Shown piece after piece: positions 42,501 through 54,630 of a stretch of 64,000 nt of DNA. How positions within the stretch are numbered: the first letter of the stretch is position 1; each line of letters opens with the position of its first letter. Under the pieces are notes generated by a model, which was not told the origin of the DNA, made no database searches, and was given only the letters and a program-made list of their open reading frames with translations. This DNA is from Chrysomallon squamiferum. Lineage: Eukaryota > Mollusca > Gastropoda > Neomphalida > Peltospiridae. The stretch covers positions 914,647 through 978,646 of the forward strand of contig CM022677.1 of assembly GCA_012295275.1 (NCBI GenBank), read 5' to 3'. The position numbers were made by a program, and so were the translations under genes.

Positions 42501-43528
42501 TATAAGTGAAAACTCCTTCATTGTCTGTGTACAGATATGTGAATAATCAACCTCTGTCCAGTTGTAAGTGGTCAAGAAGACGACGGAAGCCATGTAAAAA
42601 CTCCTTCATTGTCCAGTAGATAAAATATTCAAATTGGAGAATATCAGTTCACTAAAATTTCAATTATTATTATTATAACGCTGTTTTAAAATATATTCTT
42701 TATAATTTAATTAAAACATATAAATTTTACAGGCAAAGTCTGAATATATTTATAACATTCTTAATATAAAAATCATTCATTAATTTTGTAAATTAAAAGC
42801 ATTTAAGATCTTTTTAAACAAACTGTGTTAATGTTTAAAAAGAATAAGTAAAAATAATTGATGATCAATTAACTTCATAATTTATTGTTAACATATCTCA
42901 TGATCTGTTAGTTTTCAGCAGAGGTTTGCTCATTTTCCTATTATCTAAATATATAACTAACTAGATATAATCATAATTAATTGTTGCAAGTTGCATAATT
43001 TAATTCAGTCTCTCACAGCAATCACTCTGTAACCTGCCACAGACAGAGACAAAATCTGGCGGAAAAATACATCTGCTGTTCCACTAGCTGGTGGAAAACA
43101 CATCAGAGGACATTTGACAGTGCGAGGACCCGCATCATATATCGTCCATTCTTTACTGCTGTCATCATCAACAACAATCTGAAAATGTATTTAGTGTGAA
43201 TAGTATTACACAATTGTTTATTCATTTTACTCTCACTTAAAAGATGAATAAATCAAATATTTTACAACTAAGCACTTCAGTTCTTTTTATATGCTGCTTT
43301 ATAATAAAGATAAAACTGTAAAATTGGCCATTTAAAGAAACTGTGTACAAATGTGTGTGCATGTGTGTGTGTGTGTGTGTTTGTTTATATGTGTATGTGT
43401 GGTTGTGTGAGTGAGAGGGAAACAAACAGAGATGCTAACAAAATATCAACCACAACGAAACTTACCTTTTTCTGTGGTACTGAGCTTCGGAAGCCTTGAT
43501 ATTCTGCACTTTTTGTTATTTCCGCCAT
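39592..43528 (-). CDS. SPG21: Maspardin (SPG21), damaged in exons 3-4
   Basis: Alpha/beta-hydrolase-fold protein of endosomes; human loss causes Mast syndrome (spastic paraplegia 21). Clean exons on the minus strand: 43528-43466 ([19 protein letters not shown]), 43178-43017 ([15 protein letters not shown]), 40959-40851 ([16 protein letters not shown]), 40677-40570, 40420-40280 ([16 protein letters not shown]) and 39711-39592. Two middle exons are recognisable but broken. Exon 3, about 42639-42552, reads [20 protein letters not shown] but lacks a usable acceptor and phase. Exon 4, about 41357-41216, reads [19 protein letters not shown], then shifts frame at an A-run before ILCNSF. The nucleophile elbow reads R-A-S-L-G instead of the family's G-A-S-L-G. 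Tandem arrays lie in the intron between the two broken exons, so either the gene is decaying or the consensus is poor there. It is head-to-head with CIMAP1. Confidence 0.88.
41360..41645 (-). repeat. 40-bp tandem repeat containing SPG21 exon 4 acceptor
   Basis: About seven copies of a 40-bp unit lie upstream (in gene sense) of exon 4. Most carry the acceptor-like TTTCAG/GTACACATTTT, that is a pyrimidine-rich tract, AG and the first bases of exon 4. One copy near 41450 has lost this part. The repeated GTACACATTTT matches the true exon start at 41357. Confidence 0.9.
41960..42548. repeat. Satellite-like array (about 60-bp units) in SPG21 intron 3
   Basis: Nine or ten units alternate between two related versions, sharing AAGTGATATACTGAGAGAAC and ATGTTATACACATTCT. 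Copies at 42180-42310 have scattered deletions. The array runs up to the donor of exon 3 (about 42552), and a 17-bp piece of exon 3 (AACTCCTTCATTGTC core) is embedded at 42509-42525. Confidence 0.9.
43351..43381. repeat. (GT)n microsatellite in SPG21 intron 1
   Basis: Short GT/TG run; the His/Thr-rich frame on the opposite strand is not a gene. Confidence 0.85.
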
Positions 43529-43587
43529 CTTTTATCTTTTAAATATCATATTCTTGATTTCAACATTAATCTGAAAGATGGGCAAAA

Positions 43588-43634
<47 letters not shown>

Positions 43635-43819
43635 TTAATGACAATGTACATTTCATTTACTGGGGGGGGGGTTAAGGACCATTCGAAAAAATAAGAAATT
43701 ACTGTATTATTTATTATGATTACTTTTTATTTTATTTTTAGCATCAAGATGCTCCAACATTAATCCAGGAAAGCATTTATAACTGATAGAACAGTGAAAA
43801 TCGTCTTGGGTGAAGACGG

Positions 43820-43874
<55 letters not shown>

Positions 43875-44208
43875 TGGATGAGTTAAGAAACTAAGGATTA
43901 AACTTCAAAAGTAAATATTATTATTTTCATGGACATATAAAACAATTGTCTAAATTGTCAATCTTTCTGATCATATTATTAGGTCAGAATGTCATTTAAA
44001 TTTTATCAATTAATAATGATAATCAATATAACAATAGACACAGTTAAATTAAACGCCTACAGTAATTTCTTTTTCGTTTCATAACCAGCCAGGAAGTCAT
44101 CTGATCTGTTCACGTGAGAAACCTCGAGATCCGGAAGTAACTCTTCAGGGGTGTTACTAACGGTTCGCAATATTTGTAAACAATTGATAGCGGGAATTTT
44201 AAACCACA
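43529..44208. promoter_or_regulatory. Divergent promoter region SPG21/CIMAP1
   Basis: 680 bp between divergent start codons, probably a bidirectional promoter. It contains (GT)n at 43593-43631, a run of nine G at about 43662-43670 and (TTA)n at 43823-43871. No core promoter element could be assigned. Confidence 0.5.
43823..43871. repeat. (TTA)n microsatellite
   Basis: About 16 TTA units between SPG21 and CIMAP1. Confidence 0.9.
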
Positions 44209-44749
44209 ATGCCAAAAGAAAAAGCTGAGAAACGTATAGTTGCTGCAAGATTGGCAGGTTCGGATGCAGTTAGATAATAACAATAATTAACAATACCAAT
44301 ACCAATAGCAGTAGCAGAATCACTACTAGGAGTAACAGTAACAGTAACAATAACAATAACAATAACAATAACAATAACAATAACAATAACAATAGTAACA
44401 ATAAAAATGACAATAATTAATTGTTAATAATGATAACGATGATAAAAAACAAACATGTAGTAACAAAAAGATTATTACTTTTTGTTCGTATTTATTTGAT
44501 TTATATATTTATTATTGTTGTTGTATATTATGTGACTGACATCTTCATATAGGTCCAGGACCAGGGGTTTATGGTCTCCCCAATCTGACGGGGTTTGTGG
44601 ACCATGATGTCACAAAAGATAAAAGACCTGCATACTCATTCGGAAAGAGATATGTTTACACAGGTTAGTTAGTTGTGTTATTTTGTCATATTTATTTTAT
44701 TTCTTTAATTTTGGTGCGTTTTTTTTTTTTTTTTTTTTTTATTATTTAC

Positions 44750-44792
<43 letters not shown>

Positions 44793-45870
44793 TAATGGTT
44801 TTATAGGGAGAATTAAATATAATAACTAATCAACTATGTTGTTTTATTTAATTATTATTTAGAAAAATATCATAGCCCAGGACCAGCTTATTTTGTAAAA
44901 AGTGGATTAACACATAAAGGAGTTGATGGTATTCCAGCATATACTGCAAGAATTAGATTTAATGACCAAGGTATGATCACTTCTAAACATTGTCTTTACT
45001 TCTTACCATACGTGGTACATTTTATTTATCATACACATAATTAGAAATGGAAAGAAACAACTGTACTTAGTGCTTTTACTTTCAAGAATAATTTATTATT
45101 TTTTATCAATAATGTCCTAATACAAGCATGCAGTAACTGGTTCTTTTCAAGATCATTTTAAGTGATTACATTTTAACTGCTGCATCTGTATTAATAAAAA
45201 GTTATAATATAAATATTTTGAGTCAGTTTAAGTAAACTGCTGATAAAGATTTTTTTTTTAAACTTAATTTGTTTTGTTTTCTTTGTAAGTTTTTTGTGGT
45301 ATAAAATGCATCCTCCCAGATTTATTTTATTGGTATATAATTTATTATTAGCAGAAGTCAGATTGATGTTACACATATAAAATTTAATTGATAGGTATTT
45401 TCCGAACTCCTGCTCCTAATGCTTACGAAAATGAGAAATGTCACCCCCAAGGTGAGAAAATTGCACCAATGTACACGATGAGAAGTCGAACCCATTACAG
45501 GAAATCTGACCCTAACCCTGCTCCAAACCGATACACTCTGCCCCGAGTGATTGGACCTGACCAGGCGTACAAGAGGTCTGGTTCTGCGTACACAATGCGG
45601 CAACACCTGAAGACAGGCCATTTTGCTGAGGATTATGTTCATTCTCCTGGTGCTGCTGGCTACGGTTCAACAAAGATAAATGCGTACAGACCGAAGCTTC
45701 CAGAATACACAATGAGAGAAAAAGTTGCACTGCAGGGGGCTGACACCAACAAGCCAGGTCCTGATGCTCACAAACGAGAGGATGTCACGGTCAACATGCC
45801 GCGAGCGCCACAGTTTTCTATGGGAGTCAAACACACAGACTTTGAAACACTGCTGTTTGTCGAACCCTAA
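44209..45870 (+). CDS. CIMAP1A: ODF3/CIMAP1-family ciliary microtubule-associated protein
   Basis: Sperm-tail or ciliary microtubule inner protein of the outer dense fiber 3 family, 247 aa (human ODF3/CIMAP1A about 254). Coding exons 44209-44257, 44553-44663, 44863-44970 and 45395-45870 have GT/AG sites and matching phases. STPGR-type repeats are spread along the protein: AGPGPGVYGLP, HSPGPAYFV, PAPNAYENE, PAPNRYTLP, HSPGAAGYG and KPGPDAHKRE. The family end is conserved as FSMGVKHTDFETLLFVEP. Exon 1 is very short (MPKEKAEKRIVAARLA), and its donor GTTCGG is weak; an (AACAAT)-rich tract begins about 25 bases later. AATAAA at 45916-45921 lies about 45 bases after the stop. Which of the CIMAP1A-D paralogues is closest is uncertain. 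Confidence 0.88.
44281..44405. repeat. (AACAAT)n-like tract in CIMAP1 intron 1
   Basis: A run built from AACAAT and related CAATAC, CAGTAG and AACAGT hexamers, most regular at 44338-44395. Confidence 0.85.
44750..44792. repeat. (TTA)n microsatellite in CIMAP1 intron 2
   Basis: About 14 TTA units preceded by a poly-T run at 44720-44740. Confidence 0.9.
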
Positions 45871-46911
45871 TTTCATGTAACCAAATCTAACATCTTTTTT
45901 TTTTTTTTTCATTACAATAAACTGCATAGAAAACTGGTATCTTGTGAAACAAAATTTGCCTCAAACGAATGAAAAGTTAAAATCTTACTAAAAAATATTT
46001 GTAATATTAACAGTTATAAAGATTACACCAAAATGATAGCTGGTTTCTAAATTATGAAGTATTTATAACTTGAAAGGTGCATTAAAAAAAAAAAAAAAAA
46101 TGAATTTGTCTTTGTAGAGGCATACATTTTTATTTAGTTTGTTATGTGCATGTATGCACACTATTTTTAGAATTAAATATTTAATGTTCTATCAAAGATC
46201 CAATAGTCTCTTTGCATGGTCTGGTATTAGTTGTGTTCAACATTTGAACATTACATGTCAAAACTGTCATAAAAAAAATCTCTGTTTATTAAAGTATTTT
46301 GATAACCCATTTAAACTGTTACATAAAGTGTGAATAAAAAAATGATACATTGAAATGGTGCTGTTAATCAAATTAAAAAAGTATGAAAGCTTGTATAAAT
46401 TATTTGTTTGGTACCCAGATATTTATATTTGCAGAAGAAAAATATTTCCTAACAAAAATACTGTATTCAAATATCTCAGCATAAGCATATTCTTATTCCT
46501 TCTTGTATTCCATAACAGTGTTTGGAAGTTCCAAAAAAAAATATCTCTGTACTAACAGTACACATACATCTTAATCTGAAGAGAAAACAGTCGACAATAT
46601 CACATACAAAATTTATTCTTATCTAACACCAGAACATTGAAATAAGAGAAAAAAGATGGTGCTTTTCAATAATAAAAGTATCTTGTTTTTCAAGCTGTTT
46701 TCCATGATGTGTTTCAATGTTGTGAGTAAGAATAAAACTCATTTCTGAAATGAAGTCGTTGAGACAAAGTACTGAGCTCGGAACCAGTCCTGTAGCAGTG
46801 AGATTGTCAGGTAGGATATGAACAGAAATGTTGATGTGATGAGGACACCTTCAGTTTGTATCACAGTAAAATCACAGGCAAACCAGACGACTGATCAGTG
46901 CAAAACGTCTG
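45871..46911. other. Non-coding region between convergent CIMAP1 and CKS1
   Basis: Both 3' UTRs must lie here. The CIMAP1 polyadenylation signal is at 45916-45921. Nothing else is recognisable; short frames have no family features. Confidence 0.6.
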
Positions 46912-48171
46912 TCAGGAGCTTGTTGGAAGTTTGCGTCGGAACAGAAGTATATGTGGCTCTACAAAACAAAAATGTAAAGATAAAAGAAAACTATTATATA
47001 ATCACTAACCTAATTCCTAATAAGTAAAAACTATATAAACTTGTCAGTACAAATTTTGAATTTAAATTTGAAAATATGCCTTGAAGTATTAAGCTATTAT
47101 TATAATGTTTGAACAGTATTTTAATTTCACACTTTTGGTTATAAATATTGTGGCAGATAATGTTTTGTCAGTATTTGTTTTGTTTAAAATTTTAAGTAAA
47201 TATTTCATGTCATTTACTGAATATTGTTCAGAAAATGCAAATTCAGAAAAATAAATTTATGAAAACAATGCTAAGAACTATAGAAGAGTCCACATTTAGT
47301 GAGATCAAGCAAGCAGCTAAAATGCACCCACCTTACGGTGAGGAACAATTAGTCACACATGCATTTTTTTCATATTTAACAAATACGGGAAACATTTCAA
47401 CTTTAAATTTTAAAGCTGTCATTAAAAACAAGGTCATTTATTTATATCTAAAAACAAAAAATAAACATTAAAAAACAAATTAGAGAAAAGTTATAAAGAA
47501 TTAAAAATACTTTACCACATAATTCTACCAGTAGTTCTAAACCACATTATGTCGTTAGTGTTTATTCAGATCACGAACTTGTTAAATGCAACTCACCTGG
47601 ATCATGTTTCATGTAGTGGACCCAGCCATGGCTCTGCTGAACTCCTATACTCCTCCATTCTGCTTCAGACATCAGGTGCGTTCTCGGCACTAATTTTGAG
47701 ATGTCTTTAGGTAGCATAACATGCCTGCAACAACAAAGAAACGAGTTTATTTTTAAATATATTTTTTTTTAATCCGTGTTTCGTAATCTATTCAGTAATC
47801 TCGCAAATTTGAGGCACTCCACGTTACTGTTACACAACTTTAACTTACAGTGTTGGTCAATTACATGAACGATTCAGTATTTCTAAGCGGTAACAAATCA
47901 GTGATATTACATTGCTGGTTATCAACAACATCCTGTTCAGATGCTATATCATTAGTCATTAAGTGTATGCAAATATTTCAAGCTGATTAATACCCTGTTA
48001 ACGATTTAAAATGAACAAAATATTTAAATAATAATGATGCAAGTTCGCACATGTTTTAAGCATTTAACTTACAATCGACGAATCGAGTTTTCTGATTTTG
48101 CACACTCACCTGTATTCATATATACTATCTGTATATTTATCAGAATAATATATGTTTTTAACAGAAGACAT
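46912..48171 (-). CDS. CKS1B: Cyclin-dependent kinase regulatory subunit CKS1
   Basis: Small phosphate-binding subunit of CDK1/CDK2 complexes, also a cofactor of SCF-Skp2. Three exons on the minus strand: 48171-48110 ([20 protein letters not shown]), 47724-47597 ([20 protein letters not shown], then [20 protein letters not shown]) and 46958-46912 ([14 protein letters not shown]). They give 78 aa, the usual CKS length. The HxPEPH hinge of the family reads KHDPEPHILLF here, and the phosphate-binding Arg, Ser and Trp positions (EYR, SEAEWR) are kept. The product is nuclear and cytoplasmic. The gene is divergent from SHC, the same arrangement as human CKS1B-SHC1. Confidence 0.95.
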
Positions 48172-48695
48172 TTTTAACCGATTTGAAACTAAAAGACAGA
48201 GAAAACTTTCCGCACACACAAACGACAAACCATTCCAAATTTCAAAGTGACGTAGAGTAGAAGATTTACTTTAAAGGAGACTGAAGATCAATGATTGGCC
48301 GAGATCACATTCTAGTTGAATGTGATTGGTTAAAATTGTATGGCTGGGGAAAACATAGACTGGTGTATAATATTTACGGTCAACTATTTTTGTTTCGTAT
48401 TTGTGGAGTTCTGGTCAAAACAAAGTTATTTGGTTGGGTGGGGCAGGATTTTTGAATTCAGAACGGTATGGAAGAGCCTGTTTTATAATGCTTAATAAAT
48501 GGGATGAATATGAATATGTAAATAAAGACAAAATACAGTATGCCCTTAGTTAACGGACACAAACGTTTCCTTTAGCTTTGAATCGAGAACTCACGATCAC
48601 TGTAAAGGTGGATTGAAGGGGGCACCAGGTATTGTTCTGCAGGCAGTTCTCAGCAAATTTAACAAAAATGAACATGTCTACTAAACGATTATAAC

Positions 48696-48697
<2 letters not shown>

Positions 48698-48746
<49 letters not shown>
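48698..48746. repeat. (TTA)n microsatellite
   Basis: About 16 TTA units between CKS1 and SHC. Confidence 0.9.
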
Positions 48747-48749
<3 letters not shown>

Positions 48750-48963
48750 AAATATGACTTTAAAATATGAGAAAAAAAAATAACATAAAAAAAATAAACA
48801 ACAACAAAAAGTAAAAAAAGAAGAAAACAAAACAAAATCTAAACAAAAAGAGAAACAGAAACATTAGATTAAATTAATGAATGCATATTAACCTAAACAA
48901 ACTTTAAATATTAAATGCTTATAGATATCAGTAATTCGAGTAATTCACAGGATTGGCTCTATG

Positions 48964-48999
<36 letters not shown>
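48964..48999. repeat. Poly-A tract of 36
   Basis: Uninterrupted A run; it could be the tail of an old retroposed element, but no element body is visible upstream. Confidence 0.9.
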
Positions 49000-49003
<4 letters not shown>

Positions 49004-49259
49004 AGCTGACGATGTGTGTGTGTGTGTAATGCGCGAGCTTATTGAATGATTTTGTTAAATTTGTTATATAAATTTATTCATACCATCCAGTTACCATTTC
49101 ACTGATATTAAATAGTGGATAGTAGATAAATAGTCGTTAACAAATGTGCGTAAATATTTCTCGGAAATGATTAAGTATTTAAGGTGTTTTGTCAACCATG
49201 TTAATTAACAACGTCACTGATAATAAAATTGTTAAAGATAAGTTTTGAGCATGCGTATT

Positions 49260-49369
49260 TGATCTCTTTCGCACTTCTTCCTGTTTACAATCACTTCCTC
49301 GTTTAGTGTTCTCATGAGGTTTGAAACATATAAATTAAAATATAAATAATACAAGCTTTATTAAGTCAG
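49260..49369 (+). other. Candidate untranslated first exon of SHC
   Basis: TTAAGTCAG followed by GTAAGG at 49370 is a strong donor, and the preceding bases are less AT-rich and contain CACTTCC-type motifs. SHC needs an upstream untranslated exon because its coding exon is preceded by an AG acceptor. This placement would put the SHC promoter about 1 kb from the CKS1 start. No transcript evidence is available. Confidence 0.3.
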
Positions 49370-51446
49370 GTAAGGGACATTTTTCTTCTTTAGTTTACCT
49401 AATATGTATTGATTAACATTAAGTTGAACATATTTACTAAGTAGGAAGCAAAACAACTACAGTAGTAGTAGGTACGGTCATTTCGAAGTTGCAGTTCAAC
49501 TTTATGCTCTGCTAATAATATCATGTATGGCTTTGAGTCAGCAAAAAGTACTTACTTCACTGTAGTCATCTTGTTAGGATAATATGTTTATCCGATAGCC
49601 TAATCACTGACATTTATTCATATATCGTATGAAATAATTGTTCTATTACTATTACGATTAACTGCAGATATAGTCGTATAAAATGTATTATTAAAACCAT
49701 GTATTATTGTTCTGATTTCACAGCCTGTACAAATTTATAATATTTCAGTAAATAAAAATGTAATAAAGTGTAATAAAATTAATAACACTTTACAATGAAG
49801 AAAATTTATTTAATTATATGTTTATTATTAATTAAAGCAATGTGTTCTATAAGTGTAATTATCAAAACTGAGAAGGAAAATATAAGGAAGAACATCTGTT
49901 ATATTTTTTTTTTTTTCTTCTTCTTTGATTTTTTTAAATCTTTGTTTATCATTTGAAAAAGGAATTTCTTTTACAACTTCAATTTCATTATATAGTAGTT
50001 CCTTGACTATCAAACCAGAAAGATGATTTTATTTTTCATTTTTACAAATGAATATTCATCTTGTACTTGTTTTGTGTTTTTGTTGTTATTAATATTGATA
50101 TTAATGTTTTGTTTTGTTTTATTTTGCATTGTATTGTATATTTAACAAATGGTGTTCTCATTCTAAGGCTATGGTGACAATAATTCAAAATATAATGAAA
50201 AAACAACAACAACCAAACAAGTCTTTTTGGGGGTATTCTCTCATTATTATTACTATTTTTTAATGATTTCTGTAAGTGATGCAAATCTTTAAATGATTCT
50301 TTTCAGTTACTAACTGAGGTTTCAGTGGCTGATAGGTGCTGTTATTCAGTAGGAGTGACAACTTTCTAATTACTTTCATTACTTCAGTTTCAGTTGTTTT
50401 GCAAAACATACATAATTATTTATTTTATAAAATGTTTTATTAAAAAAACTTTTAATTGAAAGGCCTAGATTTAATGGAAGAAATTGTAAACAATAACAAA
50501 ATAATTACTTTTTAAATTCTGTATTTGCATAAGAACATTTTATTTTATTTATTTTATTTTTAATTATTTTGTCAATTCACAATCAGATATATCAAACTGT
50601 TGTGTAGGTAAACTCTAAATAACAAAGATGTAAAAAGGAAAATAAAAATTCAGAGTTTATTTTAAAGAAATAGATATAAATACACAATGTTAAAAATCTG
50701 AACCAGTAATCCACTCATATTAACATATGAAAAAACCCATTACCGAATAATTTTAAATTTAAAATTAATATCAATTGCAATATATTGTAATCTGTTATAA
50801 CTTGTCAAAGTGTCATTCCATTGTCATAAATTTAAATTTAAATTATTCATTTGTGCTTAGATTGATTTCAGTTATTCTCGTTTTTAATTATTTGCTGTCT
50901 ACCTTGAAATAGAATATTTATTTATTTATTTAATTATTGCTAAATCTGTTTTAGTTAAAAATAAAATGATAATTAAAAGCAGATATCTTTAAATATTTTT
51001 ATGTAGCTTTTTACTCCTCATATAGATTTATCTTTATTCCTTTTTTTTTAATTATTATTATTATTATTTTATATTTTTTTAATGGATTGGTTAACGCTAT
51101 TTCAAACAGTTTTGACATAAAAGTTGGTTATATTGACATCATTCAGTCTAAATGTATGTAACAGAATGTCGTAAACAGGGATGAATAATTATTTTAAGAT
51201 GTGATAATCTGCCAAGCCAGGAAATAACAACTAGCTCTAAGTAGCTGTTAAGAATGAAGTTATAACAGAAAAATACTGGAATCAAAAAAAAAATCCTACT
51301 GAAATTATCACAAGAAATTAACATTTATTTTATTTCACCACACATCTTTAATGTAAACTGAAGAAAACTTAACACTTGCTACAATTATTTTTTTTTTATT
51401 AAGAAGGCATTGCAGAATATTGCCTATATCTTTTAAGTTATAAATG

Positions 51447-51450
<4 letters not shown>

Positions 51451-51491
<41 letters not shown>
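51451..51491. repeat. (GA)n microsatellite
   Basis: About 20 AG units in the presumed SHC 5' intron. Confidence 0.9.
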
Positions 51492-51494
<3 letters not shown>

Positions 51495-51982
51495 AATAGC
51501 TTTCATTGTTTTGTTTAGGAAATTAAATCTAGTTCAGCTCAGAGTAACTAATTTAAACACAATAAGTCAGAATATAAAGTCCACACAAGTGAGTGATATG
51601 TGAATGAATGTTGACAAAGTGAGTCATTTTAGTTTGTCAGTTACTAATAGCTGAAGATATTTCTTTAAGTCTTGATAGTATTCTTTTATCATCATCATCA
51701 TTTTTTTCTTCTACAAATGCTGATATTAACTTTTTTTTTTTATGATAGTTCCATAGTTATTTCTTAAGTACGTTTTCTCTTTTGAGAAGATTGAAAATGT
51801 TTGCTTTAAAATAATTAGTAATTCTGAAATTCATAAAAGTCCTAATACAAAATAAAAAGGTTTATCGAAGCTAATTTCAGTTTTTGTTAGTAACATTATA
51901 CAGTATAGAAAAATAATAGGCATTTTTTACAATTATTTTTATTACTATTATTGTTTAGTTATTATTATTAATCTTCATTAGA

Positions 51983-51984
<2 letters not shown>

Positions 51985-52071
<87 letters not shown>
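51985..52071. repeat. (TCATTA)n/(TTA)n microsatellite
   Basis: A few ATTATC/TCATTA units grade into about 20 TTA units. Confidence 0.9.
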
Positions 52072-53271
52072 ATTGTAGGTACAAAAGATTAAAAAATAAT
52101 ATAGAATAAAATTTTCATTTTTTTTTATAATTTACTTTGTACATGATTTTCATTTTAGACCTACACTATCGTTAACAAAAGAATTAACTGTAGAAAGGTA
52201 ACATGACTGGCTGATGCAATAGATATTTATTTATATAGTATAGTATAAACCTTACAAAGAACGATGACTCATTCATCTGTGTTTTTGTCATGATTTTCAG
52301 CGAAGTGTGGTATAAATGACCCTGTTGACAAACAGAAAACAGATGTAACTGTGTGTTAGCAAAGACTAACATTGTGTAATGTGCAGGTGGGGTGTTTTGA
52401 AAACTACACAGTCTTTAGACTGGCGTGTCTGAGTGTGGCAGTATCTGTGTGAATTTGTCAATGTATTTTGTAGAGAGTTGTTTTTGTACATTATTCTTTT
52501 CTTCTTTATTTTTTTCTTAAATTTATTTTGTATTTAAACTTTATGGCATATATATGTAAAAATATAAAAAGAAAAAAAAGAAAAAAGAAATATACAGAAA
52601 CAGAAAATATATATATATATATATATAAGAAAAAAAAAGACCAAAATAACAAGTCAAAAACACTGAAACTGATTCCAGAGTAACCTAAAATACAGAGCCA
52701 GCACTGATCTAAGACTGTTTTGTCCTCATAAAATAAAAATATCATTTATATAATCATAATTTTTATTTTGTGCTTTTTCAGAATATTTATGTTTATAAAC
52801 AATGTGCGACACAACAGTAAAAATAGGTGCATGTAGTAAAAAATATTTTATTATCATTGTGGTAAATTCTTGTTTCATTTGACAACATAGTAAAATATCC
52901 ATGAAATAATCACATACATACATAAACACACATCAGTGTGGCTAAGAAAATGTATAAAAATAGTTTTATAACATTCGTTTCTGCTTACCGTAATATTTTA
53001 CTTCATTTCAGATTTAAAGTTTGGACCATGGTTCTGGGAAAAATTAAAAATAAATGTTTAGTCTTATTTATTTATTTTGTTTTGTTTTGTTGTTTTGCTA
53101 TTATTACTATTATTATTATTATTATTATTATTACTATTATTATTATTATTATTATGGGCTTTTGGGGGGTTGTGTATTTGTATGTGTTTTTGTTTGCAGT
53201 GATTTAACATTTTTAGAAAATATAAATAAATGTTTTGTTTTCTCATTTTTTTTTTTTTTTTTTTTCTCAGA

Positions 53272-54592
53272 ATGGCTGGTCTGTCAGAGAAGAATAAGAA
53301 GAAAAAGAACAATCTTTCCGAGTGGTCAAGAACGGGAAGTTTTGTCAACAAACCAGACCACGGCTGGATCCACCCAGACCAGCAGCTTCAACCAGACGCA
53401 GGAATCTGTTACGGTGTCAGAGTAAGTCACGCTACTTTGAATTAATCTCACTGGAGTTTGTTACGGTGTCGGAGTAAGTCACGTTACTTTGAATTAATCT
53501 CACTGGAGTTTGTTACGGTGTCGGAGTAAGTCACGTTACTTTGAATTAATCTCACTGGAGTTTGTTACAGTGTCGGAGGAAGTCACGTTACTTTGAATTA
53601 ATCTCACTGGAGTTTGTTACGGTGTCGGAGTAAGTCACGTTACTTTGAATTAATCTCACTGGAGTTTGTTTATTCTGAGAAACAGAAGGATTCAGAACAA
53701 TCATGAGACATCAGTTAATGCATTTTGTATTTATTTGAATTAGACATTTCAGTTCTGTTCACTTTTTCTTTAGTGTTCAGCTAATTGTATTCAGTGTTAC
53801 TGCATATAGCTTTAATTTTATTTTATTTTATTTCATTTTTTTTTCCACTTTTCTTCTTTGTTCATTGTAACAACTGCACCAATTTAAAGTGTTTGTTTTT
53901 GCAGTACATTGGATGTATTGAAATCAAAGAATCAATGAAATCTTTGGATTTTGAAACAAGGACTGCACTAACTAGGTAAATATTTATTTAGGCTGAATAA
54001 ACATCAGAATATTTTAATATTACATCTTTAATGATTAATAGATCTTTGTCTCATAATGATAATTTCATAAAAATTGAAATAATAATAATAGAAAAAAAAC
54101 ACAACTAAAATCAAGTTTAATTTTCCATTAATTTAACTGATCAAACCAACACATTCAGGGAAAAATAGCGTGACTGTTGACATGAAGAAAAGAGTGTACT
54201 AGATGCTCTGTATTTCCTCACACTGGTTTCTACACAACCAGTCTTCTTTGTAATCTCTCCTCACACTTTTCAGTACATGATGACACATACTGTTGAATCA
54301 CACCAAGCAGATATTTTAATTTAATGACTACTTGTTGGCAACTGACAAAATGTATTTTATATAAGTACACAAGATTATTTTGTTTTGTCTTTGTTTAATA
54401 GTACCAGTTTAATGTGACATATTAAAAATCTATTTATAATTAACTGTCTGATCTTTTTGTGTCATATTCTTTAGATGTTTTTTAAAACTTAGATGTTAAG
54501 AAAGGTTAACACACACATTGCCATACATACGCATGCAAACCCTTACATATACAAGTACAAAAGCTTAACATACACATACTTACACACATATA

Positions 54593-54630
<38 letters not shown>

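Larger units (their letters stand above)
48172..53270. other. CKS1/SHC intergenic region and presumed SHC 5' intron
   Basis: About 5.1 kb without coding evidence. CKS1 starts at its left edge. The SHC coding exon at its right edge is entered by an AG acceptor, so SHC has at least one untranslated exon here. Repeats: (TTA)n at 48698-48746, 36 A at 48964-48999, (GA)n at 51451-51491, (TCATTA)/(TTA)n at about 51985-52071, (TA)n at 52608-52627 and (TTA)-rich at about 53100-53155. Confidence 0.6.

Noticed and set aside
46818-47027. 69-aa plus-strand frame near CKS1
   Set aside because: It overlaps CKS1 exon 3 in antisense and has no family resemblance.
48964-48999. Retrogene or LINE insertion ending in the poly-A run
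   Set aside because: No retrotransposon or processed-gene body and no target duplication could be seen upstream.
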